Shown piece after piece: positions 37,138-49,238 of a stretch of 50,497 nt of DNA; the stretch's first letter is position 1; every line of letters begins with the position of its first letter. The position numbers were made by a program, and so were the translations under genes. The DNA lies in the NCBI GenBank assembly GCA_019358975.1, contig JAHHIL010000043.1, positions 1 through 50,497 of the forward strand, given 5' to 3'. Source of the DNA: Trichocoleus desertorum ATA4-8-CV12 (lineage in GTDB: Bacteria > Cyanobacteriota > Cyanobacteriia > FACHB-46). The notes beneath the pieces were generated by a model, which worked only from the letters and a program-made list of their open reading frames with translations, searched no databases and was not told where the DNA came from.

Positions 37138-38234
37138 ACGTTTGCTGGCACTCCGAGATCGATCGCAACGGCTTGGAGGTCTTTGGCCTTCTCCTCAGGC
37201 AAAGCGTCATTGGCAAACATCCCAGCCGCAAGTTCTGTGCCTGCGAGATATTTCAGCCGATCTGCGGTGCGGTAGGGAGGGTAAAACTCCGCGTGCAAGT
37301 GGGATTCTGGATGAGGTTGACCATCGGTGGGAGCTTGATACCAAGCCATTAAGTAGGGAAAGGGCCGATTCCACAAACCGTCAAATTTTAAGGTGACAGT
37401 CTTCAACGCCTTCGCTAAACTCCTCCGTTGCTCCTGAGTCAGCTCACCCAAGGTGGGCACAGGTTGAATTGGAGCTACCCACACTTCATAGGGATAACGC
37501 GCACAAATGGGTACAAAAGCGATCGCCCACTCATCTCGATAGAGAATCCGCTGATCGTCGGCAATTTCTTGCTGAATTAAATCTTGCAGGAGTCCCCGCT
37601 GATGCTGCTGGTAATAAGCTTGCTGCTGCTCTAGCATCCGAGCAGGCACGGGGGGCACAAAAGGATAAGCGTAGATCTGCCCGTGGGGGTGGTGCAACGT
37701 CACACCGACCTCAACCCCTTTATTCTCGAAGGGGAGCACGTATTGAATTTGGGGATGATTGCCTAAAGCTTGCGTGCGATCGCCCCACACTTGCAGCAGC
37801 AGATCGAGGTGATCTAATTCTAAATTAGAGAGCGATTTACTGGGATCTTGAGTAAAGACCACCACTTCACAAGCCCCATTAGCAGGCAGGGTATCCACGA
37901 TCAAATGTGGGGGATCGTGGGCCTGCACTGCCATTGAGGGAAAACGATTTTCAAACACCGCAATATCGTACTGGCCTTGCGGGAGTTCCGTCGGAAACTG
38001 GGGGTTTGTGGTGGGAGCAAGTGGGTTGTATTCAGGAGGCGGCATAAAGGTACGCCCCTGACGATGGCTGGCATAGGCCACCCACTCACCCCGCAACGGG
38101 TGCCAACGGAGATGAGGATTTGCCTGAATCGGTTCGTTACCAGGACTGGGAGCCTGGATGCCCGCTGCAATGGGGCATCTGCTGTACAGCGTGAGCTTCC
38201 GACCATCCGGCTTGAGGAGTTCCTGGAAGTACAT
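37134..38234 (-). CDS. galT: Galactose-1-phosphate uridylyltransferase GalT
   Basis: 366 residues from ATG at 38234 ([19 protein letters not shown], the usual cyanobacterial start); a TTG nine codons upstream is less likely. The active-site HPHGQ is intact ([15 protein letters not shown]), and the C-terminal [12 protein letters not shown] supplies further His residues of the metal/uridylyl site. It exchanges UDP between glucose and galactose-1-phosphate. The start lies 98 bp inside the 3' end of the GH2 gene, and its stop overlaps the M24-like start by 4 bp. Confidence 0.93.
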   Translation of the reverse strand: MYFQELLKPDGRKLTLYSRCPIAAGIQAPSPGNEPIQANPHLRWHPLRGEWVAYASHRQGRTFMPPPEYNPLAPTTNPQFPTELPQGQYDIAVFENRFPSMAVQAHDPPHLIVDTLPANGACEVVVFTQDPSKSLSNLELDHLDLLLQVWGDRTQALGNHPQIQYVLPFENKGVEVGVTLHHPHGQIYAYPFVPPVPARMLEQQQAYYQQHQRGLLQDLIQQEIADDQRILYRDEWAIAFVPICARYPYEVWVAPIQPVPTLGELTQEQRRSLAKALKTVTLKFDGLWNRPFPYLMAWYQAPTDGQPHPESHLHAEFYPPYRTADRLKYLAGTELAAGMFANDALPEEKAKDLQAVAIDLGVPANV

Positions 38235-40143
38235 TTTCTGCACTGGGCCACGGGGTTGCAACTGATGGCGTCAGTATAGATCCATCTGCTCCTACAGCAT
38301 CCCTACCTAGGGTTGCAGATGCGATCGCCTCTAGCGGAAACTTCGGCGTGCGATCGGCATAAAGTAACCCGTTGGCTTCCTGGAATGTATCGGTCAACTG
38401 CGTATAGCAAAAACCACTAAACATCTGCACCTGATTCACAGTCGTGAGTAGAGCACTATATTGTTGTTGCAGCTCACAAGTGTCCGAAGAGCGAGCATAA
38501 CCCCAAGCTTTGTAAGCTTCCGTATCAGTGGGACGGGTGTAGGCAATGCCACCAAACTCGGTCAGCATAATCGGCTGGCCCTGGTGCGGATAGCAATCTA
38601 GGGTTAAAACTCGTCCACCAGGCCGCTGATTGTTGAGCAAATCAGAAAGCTTCATGTCAGGACCATAACGCTTAGCCAATCGTGGCGGGCGGTTGTCGTA
38701 GTCGTGAATGGCCAAAATGTCGGTGGTGGTACTTTCCCAGCCATCGTTGCCAATCACCGGACGAGTCGGATCGAGGGTTTTGGTCAGGTAGTACAGGGCT
38801 TGGACATAATGGCGGTGGGCTGGAGTCTCAGTCAGGTTAGGGACACCCCAAGATTCATTGAAAGGGACCCAGGCGACAATACAAGGGTGGCTAGCGTCTC
38901 GCTCGATGATCTCTGTCCACTCTTTGGTGATCCGCTCTACAGCTTTGGGAGTGAAGCGATAGGCGCTAGGCATTTCTTCCCATACCAGCAAGCCCATTGC
39001 ATCGGCCCAGTAGAGGAAGCGAGGATCTTCAACTTTTTGGTGTTTACGGACGCCGTTAAAGCCCATGCGCTTGGTCAGCTCAATGTCTTGACGCAGCGCT
39101 TCGTCAGAGGGGGGTGTCATTAGAGTGTCAGTCCAGTAGCCCTGATCTAACACCAAGCGGAGGTAGTAGGGGTGCCCATTGAGCATGAAGCGATCGCGCT
39201 GGATCGAAACAGTTCGCATCGCCGTGTAAGACTTAACTTCATCTAATAGCTCACCGTGACGCCAGAGCTGCACCTGCGCGTCGATTAAGGTTGGCTTTTC
39301 AGGGCTCCAGAGTAAAGCGTTCCGGTAGTCATCAATGCCAGGGTCAGACAATGCAATCCGACGATGGATTTCACCATTGATCACTTCGTAAACGTCATTC
39401 ACCAATAAGCGACTATCTACCGTCAACCGGACGCTGAGGCGGAGATCATCGCAGGTTCTACCCGCAATCAGGGCTTCAAAGCCAATTTCCCAGCGCTCAA
39501 AGTGGGGCGTCCAGCGAATCTTCTCTAAGTAGGTTTCTGGCACCGTCTCAGCCCAAACGGCTTGCCAAATGCCACTGGTACGGGGATACCAAATGCTATG
39601 AGCTTCTAGCAGCCAATCTTGCTTGCCTCTAGGCTTCGCTAGGTCTTGGGGATCATCTTGTGCCCAAACGGTGACTCGCTGAGGTCCTTCTGGACGCAGA
39701 GCGGTGGTGATGTCAAAACTGAAGGAACTATGCCCCCCTTCATGTTCTCCGATGAACTGACCGTTTACCCAAATGCGAGCCTGGTAATCAACCGCACCAA
39801 AATGCAGCAATACCCGAGAAGCATGAGGACTTTGAGTGGGGTTTAATTCAAAGTCGCGCTCATACCAGCAGTTGGGGTGAAACCCGGTGTCACCGATACC
39901 ACTGCGTTGCGACTCTGGAGCAAAGGGAACTTCAATCGTGTGGGCCCACTCACTAACATCGGTGGGCTGGGTCCAGTTGCCTTGATCATTGAAGGCAAAC
40001 TTCCAAGCTCCATTGAGGTTGAGCCAGTTAGCCCGCTGTAACTGTGGACGAGGATACCCCGTTTCAAGCTGGCGAAACATCGCGATCGCGCTGGAATCAG
40101 AGGGGGCATTGATTTCGAGGCTTCTGCCGAGTAATTTCATCAA
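38137..40143 (-). CDS. Glycoside hydrolase family 2 (beta-galactosidase/beta-glucuronidase-like)
   Basis: 668 residues, no signal peptide. The N-terminal jelly-roll domain (about 28-200: YPRPQLQRANWLNLNGAWKF, HFGAVDYQARIWVNGQFIGEHEGGH) is followed by an immunoglobulin-like domain and a TIM barrel. Acid/base E430 is in FNESWG and the nucleophile E529 in LTEFGG, so it should be active. Position before galT and galK suggests release of galactose; beta-galactosidase activity is inferred. The C-terminal 30 residues are read out of frame within galT and look unlike a GH2 end, so the stop may have shifted. Confidence 0.9.
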   Translation of the reverse strand: MMKLLGRSLEINAPSDSSAIAMFRQLETGYPRPQLQRANWLNLNGAWKFAFNDQGNWTQPTDVSEWAHTIEVPFAPESQRSGIGDTGFHPNCWYERDFELNPTQSPHASRVLLHFGAVDYQARIWVNGQFIGEHEGGHSSFSFDITTALRPEGPQRVTVWAQDDPQDLAKPRGKQDWLLEAHSIWYPRTSGIWQAVWAETVPETYLEKIRWTPHFERWEIGFEALIAGRTCDDLRLSVRLTVDSRLLVNDVYEVINGEIHRRIALSDPGIDDYRNALLWSPEKPTLIDAQVQLWRHGELLDEVKSYTAMRTVSIQRDRFMLNGHPYYLRLVLDQGYWTDTLMTPPSDEALRQDIELTKRMGFNGVRKHQKVEDPRFLYWADAMGLLVWEEMPSAYRFTPKAVERITKEWTEIIERDASHPCIVAWVPFNESWGVPNLTETPAHRHYVQALYYLTKTLDPTRPVIGNDGWESTTTDILAIHDYDNRPPRLAKRYGPDMKLSDLLNNQRPGGRVLTLDCYPHQGQPIMLTEFGGIAYTRPTDTEAYKAWGYARSSDTCELQQQYSALLTTVNQVQMFSGFCYTQLTDTFQEANGLLYADRTPKFPLEAIASATLGRDAVGADGSILTPSVATPWPSAENVLPGTPQAGWSEAHAVQQMPHCSGHPGSQSW

Positions 40144-40611
40144 ACTTGAACCTTAGCTACTAACGAAAGAATGCCCGTTGCTACCCCTGATTTATCATTT
40201 ATCAGCTGCGAAACCAAAAATTCTTTGAGCTTTTATTTGCTTAGAAAAGAATTTTTAGTTGGAGGAACTTAAAGGCAATCAAAATCAGCCAACAGTACCC
40301 CTACTCTTGTGTCTGAGTAAAATACTGCATCTCCTGACATTCACCCCTTTTATCAAGGTCTGCTCAGGCTATCTATTTAAATCATACCTAATCCCAATCA
40401 TTCCTGAGATAGAAGCCTGAATTCAGGTTCAAAACTATCTTTGATTATCAAAGGAAAATTCCTTCAGTAATAAATTAAGAATACTTATAGAACTATTTGC
40501 TGAATTGTAAAGTTAATAAAAAGTGTAATTATCATTACCTGTTACCATTACAAAACTTGGTGGCTCTCAGGGCAGTAACCTTCCAACTTATTAATAAGAT
40601 TTCGAACAGAA
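40144..40611. other. 468-bp AT-rich divergent region between GH2 and the cupin gene
   Basis: No gene or RNA recognised. It is markedly AT-rich and must hold the promoters of the galactose unit (minus) and the cupin gene (plus). No unambiguous operator palindrome was found. Confidence 0.4.
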
Positions 40612-40974
40612 ATGAGTAGTCAAGCACAAATTATTGTTGGGAATAGCCATACGGAAGGGAAAGCCCGACGCGGTTGGTTTATGGGCTATTTTGTCACACC
40701 CGACGACGACCCCCGCTCCACCTCGGCTCTAGAAGTGAAGTGGGGAACTCACGCCGCCGGGGACAGTAGGCAAGAATGGGGGGTCAACCACCAAGCCACG
40801 ACGCTTTCAATTTTGATCAGTGGCCGCTTTCGCTTACAGTTTCCCGATCGCGAGGTAGTGCTGGCTCAGGAAGGGGATTATGCTCTCTGGCCACCTGGTC
40901 TTTCTCACGGTTGGCTGGCCGAAGAAGCTTCCACTGTATTGACCGTGAGGTATCCTTCGGTGCCTGAAACCTAA
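40612..40974 (+). CDS. Small cupin-fold protein
   Basis: 120 residues, single cupin barrel. Segments VKWGTHAAGDSRQEWGVNHQATTLSILISGRFRLQFPDREVVL and GDYALWPPGLSHGWLAEE show the two cupin motifs with a terminal His (LSHGW), but the first motif lacks the usual His-x-His pair. No enzyme class can be assigned. Position between a galactose unit and galE may suggest a link to sugar nucleotides; cupins include epimerases and sensors. Its last Thr codon and TAA stop lie within a dispersed repeat. Confidence 0.75.
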   Translation: MSSQAQIIVGNSHTEGKARRGWFMGYFVTPDDDPRSTSALEVKWGTHAAGDSRQEWGVNHQATTLSILISGRFRLQFPDREVVLAQEGDYALWPPGLSHGWLAEEASTVLTVRYPSVPET

Positions 40975-41012
40975 CCCCCAGCCCCTTCCCTGCTAGGGAA
41001 GGGGAGCCAGAG
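40969..41012. repeat. Palindromic GC-rich repeat that supplies the cupin stop codon
   Basis: ACCTAACCCCCAGCCCC followed by TTCCCTGCTAGGGAAGGGG matches the right half of the 492-583 element. TTCCCT-GCT-AGGGAA forms a hairpin. The cupin TAA (40972-40974) is part of the repeat. Confidence 0.6.
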
Positions 41013-41038
41013 TTGCTTGATGAAACAAATAACCAAAA

Positions 41039-42040
41039 TTACTGTGGCAGTGGCGTCGGTTGGCCATGCCGTTGTTGGTGCCATTGCCAAGCGTGGGTCA
41101 AGATTTGTTTCAAGTCAGCGTATTGGGGTTGCCAACCTAGAACCTTTCTAGCTTTGTCACTACTACCTACCAAGACAGGTGGGTCTCCCGGACGGCGATC
41201 GCGCTCTACGACAGGAATCTCTCGTCCCGTGACTTCACGAGCGGCTTCAATCACCTCGCGCACAGAAAATCCTAAGCCATTACCCAAATTGAAGACATCA
41301 CTGGCCCCAGCATTTTCTAGATACTGCAATCCCTGCACGTGAGCTTGAGCCAAGTCGCTGACATGAATGTAATCACGGACGCAAGTACCATCCGGCGTAG
41401 GGTAATCGGTTCCCAAAATTTGAATAGCAGGTAGCTTGCCTAGAGCAGCCATCAGAACCAGAGGAATTAGATGCGTTTCAGGCTCGTGATCCTCTCCCAG
41501 CTGGCCGTTAGAATGGGCTCCGGCTGCGTTGAAGTAGCGAAAGCGAACCGACTTTAAGCCGTAAGCCGTATCGAAATCAGAGAGAATATGCTCTACTGCC
41601 TGTTTCGTGGTGGCGTAGGGGCTGATCGGATCTTGGGGATGCTCTTCTGTAATCGGCACAAATTTGGGAATGCCATACAGCGCACAGGTCGAGGAAAACA
41701 CAAATTGCTTCACAGAGGCTGCGATCATGGCTTCTAAGAGCGTAAGAGTCCCTGTAACGTTGTTGCGGTAGTACTTAGCAGGATCTGTAACAGACTCACC
41801 CACGGCAATATAGGCCGCAAAGTGCATGACTGCGGTGATGGAATAGGTAGAGAATAGATGATCGAGGAGGGCGCGATCGCTAATATCTCCTACCACCAGT
41901 TTGACTTGTAAAACTTCTTCAACAATCTCTCGATGACCATAAGAGAGGTTGTCCAAAACAATAACTTCGTAGCCTGCCTGTTGCAATTCCATAACGGCAT
42001 GGGAACCAATATATCCTGCGCCCCCAGTTACTAAAATCAT
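41039..42040 (-). CDS. galE: UDP-glucose 4-epimerase GalE
   Basis: 333 residues. NAD-binding VTGGAGYIGSHAVMEL at the N-terminus, SSTCALYG with the catalytic Ser, YATTK with the Tyr-Lys pair (position about 149-153), and DGTCVRDYIHVSDLAQAH in the C-terminal domain. It interconverts UDP-glucose and UDP-galactose, closing the Leloir pathway with galK and galT and giving substrate to glf. Convergent with the cupin gene and divergent from the glycosyltransferase gene. Confidence 0.95.
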   Translation of the reverse strand: MILVTGGAGYIGSHAVMELQQAGYEVIVLDNLSYGHREIVEEVLQVKLVVGDISDRALLDHLFSTYSITAVMHFAAYIAVGESVTDPAKYYRNNVTGTLTLLEAMIAASVKQFVFSSTCALYGIPKFVPITEEHPQDPISPYATTKQAVEHILSDFDTAYGLKSVRFRYFNAAGAHSNGQLGEDHEPETHLIPLVLMAALGKLPAIQILGTDYPTPDGTCVRDYIHVSDLAQAHVQGLQYLENAGASDVFNLGNGLGFSVREVIEAAREVTGREIPVVERDRRPGDPPVLVGSSDKARKVLGWQPQYADLKQILTHAWQWHQQRHGQPTPLPQ

Positions 42041-42559
42041 AAGATTGGTGTGCCTTGATATATAAAAGGTGGACTCTTCCTAATATTTCTTTACTAGAAA
42101 TACTTCAGAATCAAAAGCTCAGCTTGGCTTTAATTCTAAAACAGAACTTTTATTTTTTATATTAAATTAGCAGCTTTTCAATGGTTAGGCTAAGGATAAG
42201 CTGAGACAAAGCTCAGAGTTAAGTTTCAAACTTACTTTGATTGCTTACATCACAACTAATGGCATCAATTTAGCAATTAATAATTAATCAGATTTCGCAA
42301 GACCCTCGTATCTGACCAACGACATAAGTTGGATTGCTTACATTTCTAGATCTTGTCACAGAACCAATTAAAACACCAAAAACACGGCTATTAAATCAGT
42401 TTGACGGCTAAAAAGCTTCTAAATCACAAGTTATTTTAATATTTATCTCCCTCTGAAGATAGATTTCACATCTACCGTTGAATAGAAGCTTTTCGAAGTG
42501 ATAAGGAATTATTGTGAATTAAGATCAGAGCTTTCCACCTAAATAAAACTAGGTTGATC
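42041..42559. other. 519-bp AT-rich divergent region between galE and the glycosyltransferase
   Basis: No gene or RNA recognised on either strand. The length and base composition suggest promoters and regulatory sites for both directions. No repeated operator-like motif could be singled out by eye. Confidence 0.4.
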
Positions 42560-43864
42560 ATGACTCCACCTGACCAAGCATCAATCAGTCATAGTACTAA
42601 GATGAGACCTATAAGAAAGTTATCTTCACAGGATACATCAACAGCAGAATTGCAAGCTTCTAGCTTGTCTCTTTCAGATGTTGAATGGTTCTTCCCAGGT
42701 ACATCTGATTTGGTTTGTTTGTCCCACTTACGGTGGGATTTTGTTTATCAGCGACCGCAACACCTTTTAAGTCGTTGTGCTCAAGGACGTAGAGTTTTTT
42801 TGATTGAAGAACCTGTCTTTGAAACAGGAGATGACTGGTGGCTGGAAGTCGGTAGACGCGATTGTGGGGTGTCAGTAGTTGTGCCCCACCTACCGAGTGG
42901 CTTGCGGGCGGAAATGGTCACAGCCATGCAACAGAGCTTGATAGATGATCTGTTTGCTGAGTATGCGATCGCCAATCCGATTCTGTGGTACTACACCCCG
43001 ATGGCCTTGGCTTTTACCAGTCATTTGCAGGCTGCCGCAGTCGTTTATGACTGCATGGACGAACTAGCCGCCTTTAGGGGGGCACCTCCGGCATTACGAG
43101 AGTTTGAAGACCAACTCTTTCAACGAGCTGACCTAGTATTTACAGGTGGCCAAAGCCTGTACGAAGCGAAACGCCATCAGCATCCTCATGCTTATGCCTT
43201 TCCTAGCAGTATTGAGGCAGAACACTTTGCCCAAGCCAGAACGATCCCCGCAGATCCAGCCGATCAAGTAGACATTCCTCATCCTCGCCTAGGTTTCTAT
43301 GGGGTTGTGGACGAGCGCATGAACCTGGATCTACTAGATGGTATTGCTCAAGCTAGACCTGATTGGCATTTGGTCATTATTGGGCCTGTGGTCAAAATTG
43401 ATCCCGAAGCTTTGCCACGTCACCCTAACATTCACTATCTAGGTGGCAAATCCTATCAAGAGTTGCCGCAGTATCTAGCGGGATGGGATGTGGCTTTGTT
43501 GCCTTTTGCCCTCAATGAATCGACACGCTTTATCAGCCCTACCAAAACACCAGAATATCTGGCTGCTGGCAAGCCTGTGGTTTCCACCTCAATTCGAGAT
43601 GTGGTGCGGCCTTATGGAGAGCAGAACCTAGTGCATATCGCTGATACAGTTTCTGGATTTGTGACAGCAGCAGAAGCAGCGATGCAGCAGGCTCAACAGG
43701 ATACAGAGTGGCGACAGCAAGTAGATGCATTCTTGGCTCAGATCTCTTGGGATAAAACTTGGGCGGCAATGCTGCAATTGATTGAGGCGGCGATCGCTAG
43801 CAAACAAGTCGAATCTACGCCCAAACCAACCGCCATTTTATCTAAATCTGTTTCGGGTGCTTAA
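42560..43864 (+). CDS. Glycosyltransferase (GT4/GT1-like), partner of glf
   Basis: 434 residues from ATG at 42560 (a TTG two codons earlier is possible). The N-terminal Rossmann domain has LVCLSHLRWDFVYQRPQHLLSR, seen in TuaH-like transferases; the C-terminal domain has LGFYGVVDERMNLDLLDGIA, IIGPVVKIDP and the donor-binding FISPTKTPEYLAAGKPVVST with E-x7-E-like spacing. It probably moves a sugar to a surface glycan. It precedes glf by 214 bp, so galactofuranose may be its donor, but this is context only. Confidence 0.85.
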   Translation: MTPPDQASISHSTKMRPIRKLSSQDTSTAELQASSLSLSDVEWFFPGTSDLVCLSHLRWDFVYQRPQHLLSRCAQGRRVFLIEEPVFETGDDWWLEVGRRDCGVSVVVPHLPSGLRAEMVTAMQQSLIDDLFAEYAIANPILWYYTPMALAFTSHLQAAAVVYDCMDELAAFRGAPPALREFEDQLFQRADLVFTGGQSLYEAKRHQHPHAYAFPSSIEAEHFAQARTIPADPADQVDIPHPRLGFYGVVDERMNLDLLDGIAQARPDWHLVIIGPVVKIDPEALPRHPNIHYLGGKSYQELPQYLAGWDVALLPFALNESTRFISPTKTPEYLAAGKPVVSTSIRDVVRPYGEQNLVHIADTVSGFVTAAEAAMQQAQQDTEWRQQVDAFLAQISWDKTWAAMLQLIEAAIASKQVESTPKPTAILSKSVSGA

Positions 43865-44078
43865 CAAACCCAGTGTATAACTAGTCTTCTTATAGAGGAC
43901 TATACGACAGCGATTTAAGACATAAGACAAATACAGACATTTACAAACCTGCGGTGATGAGTCATAGGTGCTAGGACATCTAGTGAAGATCAATGACTCA
44001 GGTGCCGAGACTAGAGCTTTCAGCCATGAAAACAATGAAAGCTTTCAAACCATTTACTAAAAGCGAGGTACTTCAACA

Positions 44079-45353
44079 ATGTTCGACTACCTAATTGTGG
44101 GTGCAGGATTTTCAGGTAGCGTTCTGGCGGAGCGCTTAGCGAGTCAACTAGGCAAAAAGGTATTAGTTTGCGATCGCCGCAATCATATTGGCGGCAATGC
44201 TTACGACCATTACAACGACGCGGGCATTCTAGTACACAAGTATGGCCCTCATATCTTTCACACCAACTCTCGTGATGTCTTTGAATATTTATCCAATTTC
44301 ACGGAGTGGCGGCGTTATGAACACCGGGTACTAGCCAGTGTCGATGGTCAATTGGTGCCCATGCCCATCAACTTAGACACTATCAACAAGCTGTATGGCT
44401 TAAATCTCACTTCTTTTGAACTAAATGATTTCTTTGCCTCGGTAGCAGAGCCTAAAGAATATATCCGCACTTCCGAAGATGTGGTGGTTAGCAAAGTTGG
44501 ACGTGAGCTATACGAAAAGTTCTTCCGGAACTATACTCTCAAGCAGTGGGGCATCGATCCTTCGGAACTCGACAAGTCGGTCACAGCTCGCGTTCCGACT
44601 CGCACTAACAGAGACGATCGCTACTTTACCGATACCTATCAAGCGATGCCTTTGCACGGCTTCACTCGCATGTTTGAAAACATGTTGTCCCACCCCAATA
44701 TCAAAGTGATGTTGAATGTGGACTACCGAGAAATTCAAAAGATGATTCCTTACAAGGAAATGATCTACTCTGGCCCCGTAGATGAGTTCTTCGATTATCG
44801 CTATGGTAAGCTACCTTACCGATCGCTCGACTTCAAGCATGAAACGCTGAATGAATCTGTGCATCAGCCCGCAGCGGTGGTCAATTATCCTAACGAACAT
44901 CTCTACACTCGTGTCACCGAGTTTAAATATCTCACGGGTCAAGAGCATACCAAGACCAGCCTAGTCTACGAGTATCCCAAGGCCGAGGGAGATCCTTACT
45001 ATCCAGTGCCTCGCCCGGAAAATGCAGAACTCTACAAGCAATACAAAGCGCTAGCCGATTCTACGCCTGGAGTACATTTTGTCGGGCGCTTGGCTACCTA
45101 CAAGTACTACAACATGGATCAAGTGGTCGCTCAAGCTCTATCTGTCTATGCCAAAATAACAGAGCGACCCAGTTGGCACCCCGAAGAGGAAAGCGTTGCC
45201 GCTCGTGTATCGGCTAAAACGCCTAGCAGCGATCGCCGCTCTGAAGTCAACTTAGACCAAACCTCCCTCACCCATGCTGCTGCCAATTCATCTCCTGCTA
45301 AAAGCGTCGAGAAAAATGGCTCCAGCAAATCCTTATCTACTAAAGTAGACTAG
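44079..45353 (+). CDS. glf: UDP-galactopyranose mutase Glf
   Basis: 424 residues. FAD site VGAGFSGSVLAERLA (residues about 7-21), then CDRRNHIGGNAYDH, KYGPHIFHTN with the active-site His, and the flexible-loop region with conserved Arg (TARVPTRTNRDDRYF). LATYKYYNMDQVVAQAL closes the domain at about residue 365. A tail of about 50 residues (Ser/Lys/Thr-rich) extends beyond usual bacterial lengths. The enzyme converts UDP-galactopyranose to UDP-galactofuranose via a flavin adduct, using the product of GalE. A 16-bp hairpin follows. Confidence 0.95.
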   Translation: MFDYLIVGAGFSGSVLAERLASQLGKKVLVCDRRNHIGGNAYDHYNDAGILVHKYGPHIFHTNSRDVFEYLSNFTEWRRYEHRVLASVDGQLVPMPINLDTINKLYGLNLTSFELNDFFASVAEPKEYIRTSEDVVVSKVGRELYEKFFRNYTLKQWGIDPSELDKSVTARVPTRTNRDDRYFTDTYQAMPLHGFTRMFENMLSHPNIKVMLNVDYREIQKMIPYKEMIYSGPVDEFFDYRYGKLPYRSLDFKHETLNESVHQPAAVVNYPNEHLYTRVTEFKYLTGQEHTKTSLVYEYPKAEGDPYYPVPRPENAELYKQYKALADSTPGVHFVGRLATYKYYNMDQVVAQALSVYAKITERPSWHPEEESVAARVSAKTPSSDRRSEVNLDQTSLTHAAANSSPAKSVEKNGSSKSLSTKVD

Positions 45354-45365
45354 CGCCTGTTTTAG

Positions 45366-45421
45366 AAGTGGATCTTTCATGAGCAAATCCTTCCATGAGC
45401 AAATCCATGAAAGATCCACTT
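45366..45421 (+). terminator. 16-bp perfect hairpin after glf
   Basis: AAGTGGATCTTTCATG (45366-45381) pairs with CATGAAAGATCCACTT (45406-45421). The 24-base loop contains most of a second copy of the arm edge: the sequence CATGAGCAAATCC occurs at 45378 and 45393. There is no T-run, so it may stabilise or attenuate rather than terminate. Confidence 0.55.
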
Positions 45422-45470
45422 TCTAGTTGACCTTCAAAGCATTTTTTAGGATGGGTCAGAATCAATAAGC

Positions 45471-47819
<2,349 letters not shown>

Positions 47820-47858
47820 ACCTAACCCCTAGCCCCTTCCCTGCGAGAGAAGGGGAAC
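47820..47858. repeat. Palindromic GC-rich repeat after the GH1-RmlD gene
   Basis: ACCTAACCCCTAGCCCC plus TTCCCTGCGAGAGAAGGGGA, same family as 492-583. It begins at the base after the TAG stop, and may act as a transcription end. Confidence 0.6.
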
Positions 47859-47925
47859 AAGTACAACAAGAATTTGGGGCGATCGCTGATTTGGCGCGTA
47901 TGTAAAGCTCGTATGTAAAAAAACT

Positions 47926-48948
47926 CTAGAAAAGACTGTTATTTCTGAGGCTAGGGGCAGTTAATAGAGCCAATGCTGCCACTCCTACCGCTGCGATCGC
48001 GCCCCATTTGGCGGCGGGGTGAGTTGCCAGCCAGGTAGAGTAGCTAGTACGGGCTTGCTTCGTGAAGTCTCCCTTAACGGTGTCATAACCAGAGATCGGC
48101 TCAAACAAGTTGTCAGGTGCATCTTCAGATTTAGGTTCTTTAGTTTGCTGCAACTGAAAGCCAACTTGGCTAACCAAAGCATCCATCAGTCCGGGTGATA
48201 GGCTTTGTAAGAGCAACATGGCTCGACCCGCACCCCCAACAACCAAATCACGGGTGGGATGCTCTGCCGCATACAGGATGGCATCTGCTGCGATCTCTGG
48301 CTCATAGAACGGTGGTAGACCCTGAGGTTTAACCCCAATCTTGGTTCGAGCTTTGTTGAACAAAGGCGTATTGATCGAGGCAGGCATAAGGTTGGTGACG
48401 CTAATGGGCACTTTTTCGTGCATCAGTTCCACCCGCATTGCCTCTAGAAAGCCATCAATTCCATGCTTACCAGCAGCATAAGCGCTGTGGTAAGGGAAAG
48501 CACGCTTGGCTTCTACGGAAGAGACGTGAATTAGCGCACCTCGGCCTTCGTGTCTGAGGTGAGGTAAAGCAACCATTGCTCCATGTACCTGTCCCATCAA
48601 ATTCACATCTACGACACGCTTAAACTCTTCGGGTGTGGTCTGCTCAAAGGTAGCGTAGAGGTTGACAGCCGCCACATGCACCCAAGTGTCCAGTCGCCCA
48701 TATAGTTGAATCGCTTTGTCCGCGATCGCCTGTACCTGCTCAAACACAGTGACATCTGCTGTCACGTGGCTAGCGGTGCCACCCAGATAAGCAATTTCTT
48801 GGATCAGCGTTCCCAATCCCTCTTCACTTCGAGCTGCAATGATCAGCTTTGCTCCGCGTTTGGCAAACTTGAGGGCGGTTTCTCGACCAATGCCACTTGA
48901 TGCACCAACAATGACAACCACTTGTTGGTCAATTGGTTTCAGTTGCAT
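47926..48948 (-). CDS. SDR-family oxidoreductase with C-terminal membrane anchor
   Basis: 340 residues from ATG at 48948, preceded by AGGAGAAG; an upstream extension to 49023 has no support. Classical SDR set: VIVGASSGIGRETALKFA, NAG-like AAVNLY, Ser in IHVSSVEAKRAFP and the catalytic Tyr-Lys in YHSAYAAGKHG. The C-terminus (about 315-335) is hydrophobic (KWGAIAAVGVAALALLTAPS) and may anchor the protein in a membrane. Substrate unknown. Confidence 0.88.
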   Translation of the reverse strand: MQLKPIDQQVVVIVGASSGIGRETALKFAKRGAKLIIAARSEEGLGTLIQEIAYLGGTASHVTADVTVFEQVQAIADKAIQLYGRLDTWVHVAAVNLYATFEQTTPEEFKRVVDVNLMGQVHGAMVALPHLRHEGRGALIHVSSVEAKRAFPYHSAYAAGKHGIDGFLEAMRVELMHEKVPISVTNLMPASINTPLFNKARTKIGVKPQGLPPFYEPEIAADAILYAAEHPTRDLVVGGAGRAMLLLQSLSPGLMDALVSQVGFQLQQTKEPKSEDAPDNLFEPISGYDTVKGDFTKQARTSYSTWLATHPAAKWGAIAAVGVAALALLTAPSLRNNSLF

Positions 48949-49185
48949 GATTCTTCTCCTGATAATCTCCTCGCCGTTCCACCTCCTCCTGATGGCAACA
49001 AGATGACCCAGCGTATTTGCCATTTAAAGACAGCCTCAAAATCCGAACGTCATCCTTTAAGCTAGTGTTGATGCTGCTGGTAGAGGAATCATGATGAATT
49101 AAGGTTGTAACGCGCAACACAATACCACTCAGCGCATAATGGCACCTTTTCTCCCCTGCTTAGGAAAAGGCAAACTGAGTTGTTG

Positions 49186-49225
49186 GTCCCCTCTAAAAGG
49201 TTGGGAGAGGGGCTGGGGTGAGGGC
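49186..49225. repeat. Degenerate GC-rich repeat downstream of the DUF72 gene
   Basis: GTCCCCTCTAAAAGGTTGGG followed by AGAGGGGCTGGGG resembles the 492-583 family but is degraded. CCCCTCT and AGAGGGG form a stem. Confidence 0.4.
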
Positions 49226-49238
49226 AAAAATTTGAGAA

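Noticed and set aside
36735-37352. 205-codon plus-strand frame across the M24-like and galT genes
   Set aside because: It overlaps two strongly supported genes on the other strand, has no ribosome site and no recognisable domain.
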